In this document: positions 54,160 through 63,701 of the stretch, piece by piece
Numbering within the stretch: the first letter of the stretch is position 1
Layout: the number at the start of each line of letters is the position of its first letter
From: an uncultured Albidovulum sp.
GTDB lineage: Bacteria; Pseudomonadota; Alphaproteobacteria; Rhodobacterales; Rhodobacteraceae
Assembly: GCA_913064775.1 (NCBI GenBank)
Contig: CAJYAD010000013.1
Coordinates: 62,001 to 126,000 of the forward strand
Direction: 5' to 3'
Length of the DNA stretch: 64,000 nucleotides
Program-made: the position numbers and the translations under genes
The notes under the pieces: model-generated
What the model was told of the DNA's origin: nothing
The model's database searches: none
What the model saw: only the letters and a program-made list of their open reading frames with translations

Positions 54160-54846
54160 ATGCAGCACGACCACAACGCCCCGCCGCTCAATCCCATCCC
54201 CTGGGTCGTATGGCTTCTGCTTCTGCCGATCGTCGCGATGGAGCTGGTCGTCGACCTGGGCGCCAGCGGCCTGGCCGGCGGCCCCGGCGGCATCGGCTGG
54301 CGGATCGAGTCGATCCAGGATTTCGCCTTCTCGGCGCCGCTGTTCCAGTGGATGTTCCAGAACGGCCAGTTCCCGCCCGATGCGGTGATGCGCCTGGTGA
54401 CCTATCCCTTCGTCCATGCCAGCCCGACGCATGCGATCTTCGTCGCGGTCTTCCTTCTGGCGCTGGGCAAGTTCGTGGGCGAGGTGTTTCGGCCCATCGC
54501 GGTGCTGGTGATCTTCTTCGGCGCCGCGATCACCGGCGCCGTGGCCTATGGCATCTTCGCCAATTCGCCGATCCCGCTGCTGGGCGGCTTTCCGGCGGAT
54601 TACGGGCTGATCGGGGCCTTCACCTTCATCCTCTGGACCCGGCTGGGCGCGCAGGGGCAAAGCCAGTGGGGGGCGTTCTCGCTGATCGGGATGCTGTTGG
54701 GGATTCAGCTGATCTTCGGGCTGTTCTTCGGCGCCGGGCGCGACTGGATCGCCGATCTGGCCGGGTTTGCCGCGGGCTTTGGGCTGTCCTTCGTGGTCGC
54801 GCCGGGGGGCTGGCAGCGGGCGCTGTCGCGGATCCGCAAGCGGTAG
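54160..54846 (+). CDS. Rhomboid-fold membrane protein lacking catalytic Ser and His
   Basis: This 228-residue integral membrane protein has six hydrophobic helices in rhomboid order and the TM2-like [15 protein letters not shown]. The catalytic GxSG motif is replaced by [10 protein letters not shown] and the last-helix His by [11 protein letters not shown], so neither member of the Ser-His dyad is visible. A protease function is therefore doubtful; a pseudoprotease role is inferred. AGGA precedes the ATG at 54160. Confidence 0.72.
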   Translation: MQHDHNAPPLNPIPWVVWLLLLPIVAMELVVDLGASGLAGGPGGIGWRIESIQDFAFSAPLFQWMFQNGQFPPDAVMRLVTYPFVHASPTHAIFVAVFLLALGKFVGEVFRPIAVLVIFFGAAITGAVAYGIFANSPIPLLGGFPADYGLIGAFTFILWTRLGAQGQSQWGAFSLIGMLLGIQLIFGLFFGAGRDWIADLAGFAAGFGLSFVVAPGGWQRALSRIRKR

Positions 54847-54867
54847 ACCCCCGGGGGGTGCGCGGCC

Positions 54868-56409
54868 CTAGCCGCGCCGCAGGGCCGTGCGGAAGTCGCT
54901 GACCCGGAAGGCGCCCAGCAGCGCGCCGAAGGCGAAATAGCTGACCGCCCCGATGGCGATCAGCAGCAACAGCGCCAGATATTTGATCCCCGGCATTCCC
55001 CAAAGCGTCTCCAGCAGCATTTCCGCCAGGAACAGACACATCCCCATCGCCGCCGAGGCCAGCACGATCCGCGGCAACCGGCGGCGGAAACGGTCGTCGA
55101 AACTGGCCGCCGGGCCCATGCCGCGCGCCCCCGCCAGCAGCAGCCAGATCATCACCCAACCCGCCAGCGTGGTGCCCAGCGCTGCCGCGATGAAGCCCAC
55201 GGTTGGCGCCAGACCCACGGCGATTGCGGCGTTCACCACCATTGCGGCCAGGGCATAGTAGAACGGGCGCCGCGTGTCTTCGCGCGCGAAGAACAGCGGC
55301 TGCAGCACCTTTTGCAGCACGAAGGCGGGCAGGCCGGCGCCGTAGACCGCCACGGCCAGCGCGGTGGGCGACACGTCGGCGGCGGTGAAGCGGCCGCGCT
55401 CAAACAGCACCTGGATCAGCGGCATCGGGATCACCATCAGCGCCACCGCCGCCGGCACCGTCATCGCCAGCGCGAATTCGGCGGCCCGCGAATAGGAGGC
55501 GCGGCCACCGGCCACATCGCCCGCCTTCAGCCGGCGCGACAGATCCGGCAGCAGCACCACGCCGATCGCGATGGCGACCACCCCCAGCGGCAGCTGATAG
55601 AGCCGGTCGGCATTGTAAAGCCAGGCCACCGCGCCCTCGTAATAGCTGGCGACCTGGCGCCCGACCAACAGGTTGATCTGCACCACGCCACCTGCCAGCA
55701 CCGCAGGCGCCGCGATCCGGGCGAGGCGCCGCATCGCGGGGGTTAGCCGCGGCAGCCGCGGGTAAAGTGCGATCCCGGCGCGCTTGGCCGCGACCCAGAC
55801 AAGGGCCAGCTGCGCCACGCCCGCCACCGGCACCGTCCAGGCCAGCGCCAGCCCGACGTTCCAGTGCATCAGGCCCGCCGCCAGCATCGCCGCGATGAAC
55901 AGAAGGTTCAGCAGCAGGGGCGCGGCGGCGGCGGCGGTGAACCGCCCGACCGCGTTCAGCACCCCCGAGCACAGCGCCGCGAGCGAGATCATCAGGATAT
56001 AGGGAAACGCGATCCGCCCGAAGGTGACGGCCAGATCAAAGCGCTGATCCTCGGCAAAACCCGAGGCCATCGCCAGCACCAGCCAGGGCATCACCAGCTG
56101 CCCCAGCAGGGTGAACAGGATCAGGATCGAGGCCAGGCCCGAGAACGCGTCGCGGGCGAAGTCAGAGGCGTCTTCGCCGGCCTCGTGGCGCTTTGAGAAC
56201 ATCGGCACGAAAGCCATGTTGAAGGCGCCCTCGGCGAAGAAGCGGCGAAACATGTTGGGCAGGGAGAAGGCCACGATGAAGGCCTGCGCGGTGGGCCCGG
56301 CGCCCAGGAAGGCGGCGATCATGATGTCGCGGGCGAAGCCCAGAAGACGGCTGGCCATGGTCCAGCCCCCGACCGTGACGAAGCCACGCACCAGACGGAT
56401 CGGTTGCAT
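54868..56409 (-). CDS. murJ: Lipid II flippase MurJ
   Basis: This 513-residue inner-membrane protein has about 14 transmembrane helices and moves lipid II to the periplasm for peptidoglycan synthesis. The start LVRGFVTVGGWTMASRLLGF and the segments LPNMFRRFFAEGAFNMAFVP and LLPDLSRRL are typical of MurJ/MviN. Its ATG overlaps the glnD stop by one base (TAATG), so it is translated with glnD. Confidence 0.95.
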   Translation of the reverse strand: MQPIRLVRGFVTVGGWTMASRLLGFARDIMIAAFLGAGPTAQAFIVAFSLPNMFRRFFAEGAFNMAFVPMFSKRHEAGEDASDFARDAFSGLASILILFTLLGQLVMPWLVLAMASGFAEDQRFDLAVTFGRIAFPYILMISLAALCSGVLNAVGRFTAAAAAPLLLNLLFIAAMLAAGLMHWNVGLALAWTVPVAGVAQLALVWVAAKRAGIALYPRLPRLTPAMRRLARIAAPAVLAGGVVQINLLVGRQVASYYEGAVAWLYNADRLYQLPLGVVAIAIGVVLLPDLSRRLKAGDVAGGRASYSRAAEFALAMTVPAAVALMVIPMPLIQVLFERGRFTAADVSPTALAVAVYGAGLPAFVLQKVLQPLFFAREDTRRPFYYALAAMVVNAAIAVGLAPTVGFIAAALGTTLAGWVMIWLLLAGARGMGPAASFDDRFRRRLPRIVLASAAMGMCLFLAEMLLETLWGMPGIKYLALLLLIAIGAVSYFAFGALLGAFRVSDFRTALRRG

Positions 56410-59231
56410 TACTGGGTGGCCCTCTCGGCGCCGTCGATGATCGCCATCCGCAGCTTGCGCTCCAGCGCCTCCTGCTTGGAGCGCGCGTGCATCTTCAGCC
56501 CGAACATGTCCTTGACGTAGAACGAATCCACCACCTGGGCCCCGAATGTCGCGATCACCGCACTTGCGATGTAGATGTTGTTGTTCGCCAGCGTCCGGGT
56601 CAGGTCATAGAGCAGGCCCGGCCGGTCGCGGGTGTCGACCTCGATGATCGTATAGATCTCGGAGCCCTCGTTATCGAATGCGATCGAGGTCGGGAAGCGG
56701 AATTGACGCTCGCGCTTCTTCAGCTTGTCACGGTCCTTCAGCGCGTCGCGCGCCACCACCTCGCCCCGCAGGATCTTGTCGATCATCTGTTTCAGGCGCG
56801 GCAGGCGATCCTCTTCATACGGGTGGCCCTCGGCGTCCTGCACCCAGAAGACGGCGGTGGCGAAGCCGTCCTTCGAGGTATAGGTGCGCGCATCCACCAC
56901 GTTCGCGCCGACCAGCGCCAGCGCCCCCGCCAGCCGCGAGAAGATGCCCGGATGGTCGGCCAGCGCGAAACAGGCCCGGGTGGCGTCATGGTCGCGGTCC
57001 AGATGCATATCGATGCGCACCTCGTCATCGGCCAGATCCTTCAGCAGGCTGGCAAAGACCATATGGGCGTCGGTCGGCAGGCCCTGCCAATAGGGGCCGT
57101 AATGGCGCCCGGTCTCGGCCCGCAGGGCCTTGCGGTCCCAGCTTGGCAGCGCCTCGCGCAACAGGCGCTTGGCCTCGGTTTCGCGCTTGTCGCGGTTCAG
57201 CGCCTCAAGGCCGGTTTCCAGCGCCTCCGCCGTCTCGGCGTAAAGCCTGCGCAGCAGCATGGCCTTCCAGTTGTTCCAGGTGTTGGGCCCGACGCCGCGA
57301 ATGTCGCAGACCGTCAGCACCGTCAGCAGATCCAGCCGCTTGCGGGTCTTCACCAGCTTGGCGAAGTCGCGCACCGTCCGCGGGTCGGAAATGTCGCGCT
57401 TCTGCGCCATGTCCGACATCAGCAGGTGATAGCGCACCAGCCATTCCACGGTTTCGCAATCCTCGGCGTTCAGCTTCAGCCGCGGCGCCACCCGCCGGGC
57501 GATCTGGGCGCCCAGGATCGCATGATCCTCGGGCCGGCCCTTGCCGATGTCGTGCAACAGCAGCGCCACCACCAGAACCTTGCGGTTCACCCCCTCCTTC
57601 AGGATGCGGCTGGCGATCGGCAGTTCCTCGACCAGCTCGGCATGCTCGATCTGGGTCAGGACCGAGATCGTCTGGATCGTGTGCTCGTCCACCGTGTAGT
57701 GGTGATAGACGTTGAACTGCATCATCGCGATGATGCGCTCGAACTCGGGGATGAAGGCGCCAAGCGCGCCCAGCTCATTCATCCGGCGCAGCGCGCGTTC
57801 CGGGTTGCCGTGCTTGAGCAGCATGTCGAGGAAGATCCGGTTCGCCTCTCGGCTATCGCGCATCTCGTCGTCGATCAGGTCCAGATTGGCCGAGACAAGC
57901 CGCATCGCGTCGGGATGCAGCAGATGGCCGGTGCGCAGCCCTTCCTCAAAGATCCGCAACAGGTTCAGCTTGTCGGACAGGAAACGTTCGGGATCGGCGA
58001 TGTCGATGCGGTTCTGGCGCAGCGCTAGCCCGTCGCGCAGCTTGCGGCGGCGGCGAAACAGGCCGGCCAGCATCGGCTCGGTCTTCACGTGCTGGGCTTC
58101 GAGCTGGGTCAGGAAGATGCGGGTAAGTTCGCCCACCTTGGTCGCCTCGCGGAAGTAATCTTGCATGAAGACTTCGACCGCCCGGCGCCCGGCGGCATCC
58201 TGATAGCCCATGCGTTCGGCCACCTCGACCTGCAGATCGAAGGTCAGCTGATCCATCGCCCGGCCTGTCAGATAGTGCAGATGGCAGCGCACCCCCCACA
58301 GGAAGCTTTCGGCCTGGGCGAAGGCGCTGTATTCCTCGGGGCGAAAGACGCCCAGATCGACCAGTTCCGCCGCGCGGTCGACCCGGTGCAGGTATTTCGC
58401 GATCCAGTAGAGCGTCTGCAGATCGCGCAGGCCCCCCTTGGCCTCCTTGACGTTTGGCTCCAGCATGTAGCGCTGGCCGCCCTGCCGTTTGTGGCGCGCG
58501 GCACGTTCGGCAAGCTTGGCCTCGATGAATTCCGGCCCGGTGGCGGCAAAGAGATCGGACCAGAGCTTGTCCTTCAGCCGCGCGGCAAGCTCGGCGTCGC
58601 CGTCGAGGAAACGGTGCTCTAGCAGGGCGGTGCGGATGGTGATGTCGCCTTTGCCCTGGCGAATGCATTCGGCCACGGTGCGGGTGGAATGGCCCACCTT
58701 CAGCCGCAGATCCCACAGCATGTAAAGCATGGATTCGACCAGGCTCTCGGCCCAGCTGGTCAGCTTCCAGGGGATCAGGAACAGCAGGTCGATATCGGAA
58801 TGCGGCGCCATCTCGGCCCGGCCATAGCCGCCCACGGCGACGACGGCGATGCGCTGGGCCTTGGTCGGGTTGGGCATCGGGTGCAGATGGGTGCGCGCGA
58901 CATGCAGCGTCGCGGTCACCAGCCCGTCGGTCAGATAGGCCTGGCTGGTGATCAGTTCGCGCGCGGCCAGCGGATGGGCGCGGAAGGCCGTTTCCAGCAC
59001 GGCATTGCCGTGGCGCTTGGCCTCGGTCAGCACCTTGACGGCGGCGGTGCGGCGGGCCTTGGGGTCGTCGGCGGGCACGGCGCTGACGGCGGCGTCGAGT
59101 TCGGCGATCACGGCGGGCGTGTCGAAAATGCCCGACGCCGGGCAGATCAGGGCGCCCGGCGTCGGTTTGTGGATCGGGTGGAGGCCGGGGTCAGAGCCCG
59201 GCGCCGCCAAAGCTTCTTGGGGCAGGGTCAA
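56409..59231 (-). CDS. glnD: Bifunctional [protein-PII] uridylyltransferase/uridylyl-removing enzyme
   Basis: This protein of up to 940 residues senses glutamine and modifies PII, controlling nitrogen assimilation. The nucleotidyltransferase motif VGGYGRAEMAPHSDIDLLF lies near residues 133-150, the HD hydrolase motif LLLHDIGKGRPEDH near 555, and two ACT domains fill the last 200 residues. The start is uncertain: the longest frame opens at a TTG (59231) inside the end of the upstream lipoprotein gene, and no ATG follows until well inside conserved sequence. It is coupled to murJ. Confidence 0.93.
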   Translation of the reverse strand: MTLPQEALAAPGSDPGLHPIHKPTPGALICPASGIFDTPAVIAELDAAVSAVPADDPKARRTAAVKVLTEAKRHGNAVLETAFRAHPLAARELITSQAYLTDGLVTATLHVARTHLHPMPNPTKAQRIAVVAVGGYGRAEMAPHSDIDLLFLIPWKLTSWAESLVESMLYMLWDLRLKVGHSTRTVAECIRQGKGDITIRTALLEHRFLDGDAELAARLKDKLWSDLFAATGPEFIEAKLAERAARHKRQGGQRYMLEPNVKEAKGGLRDLQTLYWIAKYLHRVDRAAELVDLGVFRPEEYSAFAQAESFLWGVRCHLHYLTGRAMDQLTFDLQVEVAERMGYQDAAGRRAVEVFMQDYFREATKVGELTRIFLTQLEAQHVKTEPMLAGLFRRRRKLRDGLALRQNRIDIADPERFLSDKLNLLRIFEEGLRTGHLLHPDAMRLVSANLDLIDDEMRDSREANRIFLDMLLKHGNPERALRRMNELGALGAFIPEFERIIAMMQFNVYHHYTVDEHTIQTISVLTQIEHAELVEELPIASRILKEGVNRKVLVVALLLHDIGKGRPEDHAILGAQIARRVAPRLKLNAEDCETVEWLVRYHLLMSDMAQKRDISDPRTVRDFAKLVKTRKRLDLLTVLTVCDIRGVGPNTWNNWKAMLLRRLYAETAEALETGLEALNRDKRETEAKRLLREALPSWDRKALRAETGRHYGPYWQGLPTDAHMVFASLLKDLADDEVRIDMHLDRDHDATRACFALADHPGIFSRLAGALALVGANVVDARTYTSKDGFATAVFWVQDAEGHPYEEDRLPRLKQMIDKILRGEVVARDALKDRDKLKKRERQFRFPTSIAFDNEGSEIYTIIEVDTRDRPGLLYDLTRTLANNNIYIASAVIATFGAQVVDSFYVKDMFGLKMHARSKQEALERKLRMAIIDGAERATQ

Positions 59232-60360
59232 TCACTTGCACCTGGTTGTTGACGATCTGTGCGATGGCAAGCCCGCGCTGGTTGGTGCCGTTGGGCAGCA
59301 GCCGGAAGATGCCGTTCACGCCGACGAAGCCCGAGGGCTGGGTCAGCGCCTGCGCGGTCAGTGCGTTGGAATTGCCGGCCTTGATCAGCGCGCCGATCGC
59401 GGCGATCCCGTCATAGGCAAGGCCGGTGATCGGCAGCGGCGGGTTGCCGTAGGCCTGGGCGTAGCGCGCGGCGAATTGCTGGCTCATCGACGGGTCGGGC
59501 AGGGCGAACCAGGCGCCCTGGACGCCGGGCAGCGACAGCGTCGACTGCGGGATGTCCCAGCGGGTCAGGCCGATGAACTGCTCGGTCTTCGAATCGACGC
59601 CGTTCTCGCTGAGCAGTTGAGTCAGCAGCGGCAGGGCGCCGGCGGTGTTGGCGGCCAGGAAGACCGCATCCGCATTGGCGTTCTTGATGTCGTTGGCGAT
59701 CGCCGGGGCGGCCTGCACCACACCGTTTTGCGAATATTGATAGGTGTCGTCGGCAACCTTGGTGGCACCGGCCGCGGCGATCGCATCAGAGATCGCGCTG
59801 TCGGCCATCTTGCCAGAGGTGGTGGTGTCATGCACGACGGCGATCTTGGTCTTGCCCTGGCTGACCGCGTAAACCATCAGCCGGCGCGCGGTGTCCGAGA
59901 AGGTCTGACCCAGGATGAAGACGTTGCCGCCCGCGATCGAGGGGTTGTTCGAGAAGGCCAGCACGTTGATCCCGCGCGACGCCGCGACCACGCCCGCCGC
60001 ATTCGCGGCCTGGGCATAGACCGGCCCGAGGATGATCTTCGCGCCATCGTTGACCGCCTGGGTGGCGGCCTGGGCGGCCTGTTGCGGATTGCCCGCGGTC
60101 GGGTAGACGCGCAGATCGATCTTGACGCCGTTCAGGTCGGAAATCGCCAGCCGCGCCGCATTTTCGAGGCTTTGCGCCAGCGCATTGTCGCTTTGCTGGG
60201 TCGATCCCGAGGGAACCAGAAGCGCCACCTGGACGGTGCCGCCGGTGTTGATCAGCGGGCCTCCGCCGGTCATCGGCTCGCAGGCGGCAAGGCTTAGGGC
60301 GGCAAGGCCGAAGCCAAGGCGGATCAATGACTTGCGGGCGCGCTTCAAAAAGGCAAACAT
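59191..60360 (-). CDS. Penicillin-binding protein activator (LppC/LpoA-like) lipoprotein
   Basis: This 389-residue lipoprotein has a signal peptide with lipobox LSLAAC (Cys near residue 28) and a periplasmic-binding-type domain (VQVALLVPSGS, LGPVYAQAANAAGVVAASRG, AFLAANTAGALPLL-like segments). LpoA-type proteins activate peptidoglycan synthases from the outer membrane. The ATG at 60360 follows AGGAAC. Its last 41 bp overlap the longest glnD frame. It is divergent from rsmI. Confidence 0.87.
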   Translation of the reverse strand: MFAFLKRARKSLIRLGFGLAALSLAACEPMTGGGPLINTGGTVQVALLVPSGSTQQSDNALAQSLENAARLAISDLNGVKIDLRVYPTAGNPQQAAQAATQAVNDGAKIILGPVYAQAANAAGVVAASRGINVLAFSNNPSIAGGNVFILGQTFSDTARRLMVYAVSQGKTKIAVVHDTTTSGKMADSAISDAIAAAGATKVADDTYQYSQNGVVQAAPAIANDIKNANADAVFLAANTAGALPLLTQLLSENGVDSKTEQFIGLTRWDIPQSTLSLPGVQGAWFALPDPSMSQQFAARYAQAYGNPPLPITGLAYDGIAAIGALIKAGNSNALTAQALTQPSGFVGVNGIFRLLPNGTNQRGLAIAQIVNNQVQVIDPAPRSFGGAGL

Positions 60361-60451
60361 CTGTGTTCCTGGAACTGTCACGGGGCGGCGGATCGGTGCA
60401 AGCCTAAGCCGATGCCCCAGTGAAGTAAACGTGTCTGAGAAGGAGACGGCG

Positions 60452-61384
60452 ATGATCGGCGACGGTCGGCCCGAGTCGGAAAGCGCAGAGCCTTCGCAGG
60501 CGCAGCCCAGACCCTATGCGGACACCCGGCCCGGCGCGCGCCCGGTGCCGCCGGGGCTGCATCTGATCGCCACGCCGATCGGGGCGGCGCGCGACATCAC
60601 CCTGCATGCTCTGGACCTTCTGGCGGGCGCCGATGTCCTGGCCGCCGAGGATACCCGTACCCTGCGCAAGCTGATGGAGATCCACGGCCTCAGCCCGGGG
60701 ACGCGCCCGTTGATCGCCTATCACGATCACAATGGCTCCCGGGCGCGCCCGGGCCTGATGCGGGCGCTGACCGAGGGGCGCTCGATCGTCTACGCTTCGG
60801 AAGCGGGCACCCCGCTGGTCGCCGATCCGGGCTATCAGCTGGTCCGCGCGGCGCTTGCCGAAGGCCATCCCGTCCACGCCGCGCCGGGCCCTTCAGCCGT
60901 GCTGGCTGCGCTTGCGGTGTCCGGCCTGCCGACCGACCGGTTCCTGTTCGCCGGCTTCCCGCCCTCCACCGGCGCCGCCCGCGCCCGCTGGCTGGCAGAG
61001 CTGGCGCCGGTACAGGCGACCCTGGTGCTTTATGAATCTCCGAAGCGTGTTCACAAACTCTTAACCGAATCCGCGGAACATCTCGGGAACGAACGGCAGG
61101 CGGCTGTCTGCCGGGAATTGACCAAACGTTTCGAGACGGTGACTCGCGGCACGCTGGCGGAACTGGCGCAGGCTTTCGCGGCACAAACGGTCAAGGGAGA
61201 GATCGTGGTCGTGATTGATCGCGCCGACGTGGCCCCTGCGGGGGCCGAGGACATGGAGGCGGCCCTGCGCGCGGCGTTTACGCGGGTTTCGCTGAAGGAT
61301 GCCGTGGCAGAGGTTTCGGCCGCATTGGGCGTGCCACGCCGCGAGGTGTATCAGACGGCGCTGAAGCTGGAGGGCGAGGAATGA
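60452..61384 (+). CDS. rsmI: 16S rRNA (cytidine1402-2'-O)-methyltransferase
   Basis: This 310-residue tetrapyrrole-methylase-fold enzyme methylates C1402 of 16S rRNA. It has GLHLIATPIGAARDITLHAL, AAEDTRTLRKLM, ASEAGTPLVADPGYQLVRAA and PGPSAVLAALAVSGL. An N-terminal extension of about 35 residues is variable. The ATG at 60452 follows AAGGAG. The divergent LpoA-like gene and downstream yraN are the usual neighbours. Confidence 0.94.
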   Translation: MIGDGRPESESAEPSQAQPRPYADTRPGARPVPPGLHLIATPIGAARDITLHALDLLAGADVLAAEDTRTLRKLMEIHGLSPGTRPLIAYHDHNGSRARPGLMRALTEGRSIVYASEAGTPLVADPGYQLVRAALAEGHPVHAAPGPSAVLAALAVSGLPTDRFLFAGFPPSTGAARARWLAELAPVQATLVLYESPKRVHKLLTESAEHLGNERQAAVCRELTKRFETVTRGTLAELAQAFAAQTVKGEIVVVIDRADVAPAGAEDMEAALRAAFTRVSLKDAVAEVSAALGVPRREVYQTALKLEGEE

Positions 61385-61746
61385 ATCGAAGATTGCGCGG
61401 AAAGATTTCCTATCTGGCCGGGCTCGCGGCCGAGGAGAGCGTGGCGCGCCGCTATGGCGAGGCCGGCCATCGGGTGGCTGCCCGGCGCTGGCGCGGGGCG
61501 TCGGGTGAGATCGACCTGATCCTGCGCAAGGGCACGGAACTGATCTTCGTCGAGGTCAAGCACAGCAGCAGTTTCGCGCGCGCCGCAGAACGCGTGACCC
61601 GGCGCCAGATGGAGCGCGTCTATACCGCAGCCTCCGAATTCCTGGCCGGAGAGCCGCGCGGCTTGGATACGCCGTCGCGGTTCGACGTGGCGCTGGTGGA
61701 TGGGACCGGCCAGATCGACATTCTCGAGAATGCCTATGCCGCCTGA
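61381..61746 (+). CDS. yraN: YraN family (UPF0102) nuclease-like protein
   Basis: This 121-residue protein has a restriction-endonuclease-like fold with the motif GEIDLILRKGTELIFVEVK, the metal-binding E-D-ExK pattern. The biological role is unknown. It overlaps rsmI by 4 bases (ATGA). Confidence 0.9.
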   Translation: MNRRLRGKISYLAGLAAEESVARRYGEAGHRVAARRWRGASGEIDLILRKGTELIFVEVKHSSSFARAAERVTRRQMERVYTAASEFLAGEPRGLDTPSRFDVALVDGTGQIDILENAYAA

Positions 61747-61815
61747 TCCCTAGCTGCGGCAATTGCAACCGGGCAGGACTTGCGCCATCTAGGGGTTGGA
61801 ACCCCGGAGGCGCAC

Positions 61816-62763
61816 ATGGGATTGAAGGTAGCATTGCAGATGGACCCGATCGGCGGGGTGAATATCGACGCCGACAGCACGTTCCGCCTGGCCGAGGAGG
61901 CGCAGGCGCGCGGGCATGAGTTGTTCTATTACACACCCGACAAACTTGCCTTTCAGGAGGGGCGGGTCACCGCGCGGGGCCGGCCGGTGACGGTTCGGCG
62001 CGTGCAGGGCGACCACGTCAGCTATGGGGATGAGGCCGAGGTCGATCTGGCGGAGTTCGATGTCGTTTGGCTGCGGCAAGATCCGCCTTTCGACATGGGC
62101 TATATCACCACGACCCATCTGCTCGACATGATCCATCCGGGCACGCTGGTCGTGAACGATCCGTTCTGGGTGCGGAACTTCCCAGAAAAGCTGCTGGTCC
62201 TGCGCTTCCCCGAGCTCACGCCACCCACCACGATCGCGCGCGATCTGGCCACTCTGCGGGCCTTCAAGGAGCGTCACGGCGAGATCATCCTGAAGCCGCT
62301 TTACGGCAACGGTGGGGCAGGGGTCTTCCGGTTGGGCGAAGCAGATCGCAACATGGCCTCGCTGCATGAATTGTTCGCCTCGATCAACCGCGAGCCGCTG
62401 ATCGTGCAGAAGTTCCTGCCCGCCGTCACCAAAGGCGACAAACGTATCATCCTTGTCGATGGAGAGCCGGTCGGTGCTATCAACCGCGTCCCTGCTGCGG
62501 GCGAGGTGCGGTCGAACATGCATGTCGGCGGACGGCCCGAAAAGGTCGGCCTGACCGAGCGCGATCGTGAGATCTGTGCCGCGATCGGGCCTACCTTGCG
62601 CGAACATGGCCAGATCTTCGTCGGCATCGACGTGATCGGCGACTGGCTGACCGAGATCAACGTCACCTCGCCCACCGGCATCCAGGAACTCGAACGTTTC
62701 GACGGCATCAATGTCGCCGCCCGGATCTGGGAAGCGATCGAGGCGCGGAGGGCCCAGGGGTGA
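61816..62763 (+). CDS. gshB: Glutathione synthase
   Basis: This 315-residue ATP-grasp enzyme joins gamma-glutamylcysteine and glycine. It has [47 protein letters not shown] and [15 protein letters not shown], all diagnostic of GshB. GGAGG lies 5 nt before the ATG. Its stop overlaps the GTG of the following hydrolase gene. Confidence 0.96.
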   Translation: MGLKVALQMDPIGGVNIDADSTFRLAEEAQARGHELFYYTPDKLAFQEGRVTARGRPVTVRRVQGDHVSYGDEAEVDLAEFDVVWLRQDPPFDMGYITTTHLLDMIHPGTLVVNDPFWVRNFPEKLLVLRFPELTPPTTIARDLATLRAFKERHGEIILKPLYGNGGAGVFRLGEADRNMASLHELFASINREPLIVQKFLPAVTKGDKRIILVDGEPVGAINRVPAAGEVRSNMHVGGRPEKVGLTERDREICAAIGPTLREHGQIFVGIDVIGDWLTEINVTSPTGIQELERFDGINVAARIWEAIEARRAQG

Positions 62764-63701
62764 GCCGCCGGCTCGCCCTGCTTTCCTTCCTTCTGCGCCA
62801 TGTCGCGCGCCCGCGCCTTGCCCGGGTCACGGATCCGGCCCGTGCGCGCGCCGATTTCGCCCGCACCGCGCGTGGTCTTTTCCGGGCGCCGCCCTATTCC
62901 GTTGTTCTGCCCGGATTGGTAAGGGGCGAAGCCGCCTCCGCGCGCGAAATCCCGGGTCTCTGGGTCTCTTGCGGGCCGGTCCATCAGCGCCGGGTGCTGC
63001 TATACCTGCATGGCGGCGGCTATGTGACCGGCAGCCCTCAGACCCATGCCGCGATGGTTGCGCGGCTGTCGAAGATCGCCGGCCTGCGCGCCTTTCTGCC
63101 GGCCTATCGGCTGGCGCCCGAACACCCCGCGCCGGCCGCGCTGAACGACGTGATTGCCGCCTGGGAGGGGCTGCTCGCGCTGGGCTACGATCCGGACCGC
63201 ATCGTTCTGGCCGGCGACAGCGCTGGCGGCGGCCTTGCCTTCGCGCTGCTGGCCGAGCTTTGCGCCCGCGGCACGCCGCCCCTCATGGTGCTGGGCTTTG
63301 CGCCCTGGGTCGATCTGACGGGACGTGGTGCTTCGCTTGCCGCCAATGCAGGGCGCGACGCGCTGCTGCCGGCCCGCCGTTTCGACGAATTGGCGAAGAT
63401 GTATGCCGGACCGTTTCCACGCGACGATCCCCGCGTCTCGCCGCTGTTCGCCGATTTTCCCGGGGCGCCGCCAGTGTTGCTGCAAGTTTCGGACGACGAG
63501 ATCCTGCGCGATGACAGCCTGCGGCTGGCGCGGCAGCTGGAAGAGTTCGGCGCCAAGGTGATCGTCCAGCGCTGGCCGCATGTGCCGCATGTGTTCCAGA
63601 TCTTCGACGGCTGGATCCCCGAGGCGCGCGCCGCTTTGCTGGCCGCGGGACAGGCGATCCGCGACAGTTTCAGCCCGGCATCCCGGTCAGGCGGAAGCTG
63701 A
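62760..63701 (+). CDS. Alpha/beta hydrolase, hormone-sensitive-lipase-like esterase
   Basis: This 313-residue hydrolase has the oxyanion motif [10 protein letters not shown], the nucleophile in [12 protein letters not shown] and the C-terminal HVPHVFQIF with catalytic His, placing it in the HSL group of esterases. The substrate is unknown. It starts at a GTG that overlaps the gshB stop by 4 bases. Its 3' end overlaps the convergent ComM-type gene by 32 bp. Confidence 0.88.
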   Translation: MSRRLALLSFLLRHVARPRLARVTDPARARADFARTARGLFRAPPYSVVLPGLVRGEAASAREIPGLWVSCGPVHQRRVLLYLHGGGYVTGSPQTHAAMVARLSKIAGLRAFLPAYRLAPEHPAPAALNDVIAAWEGLLALGYDPDRIVLAGDSAGGGLAFALLAELCARGTPPLMVLGFAPWVDLTGRGASLAANAGRDALLPARRFDELAKMYAGPFPRDDPRVSPLFADFPGAPPVLLQVSDDEILRDDSLRLARQLEEFGAKVIVQRWPHVPHVFQIFDGWIPEARAALLAAGQAIRDSFSPASRSGGS

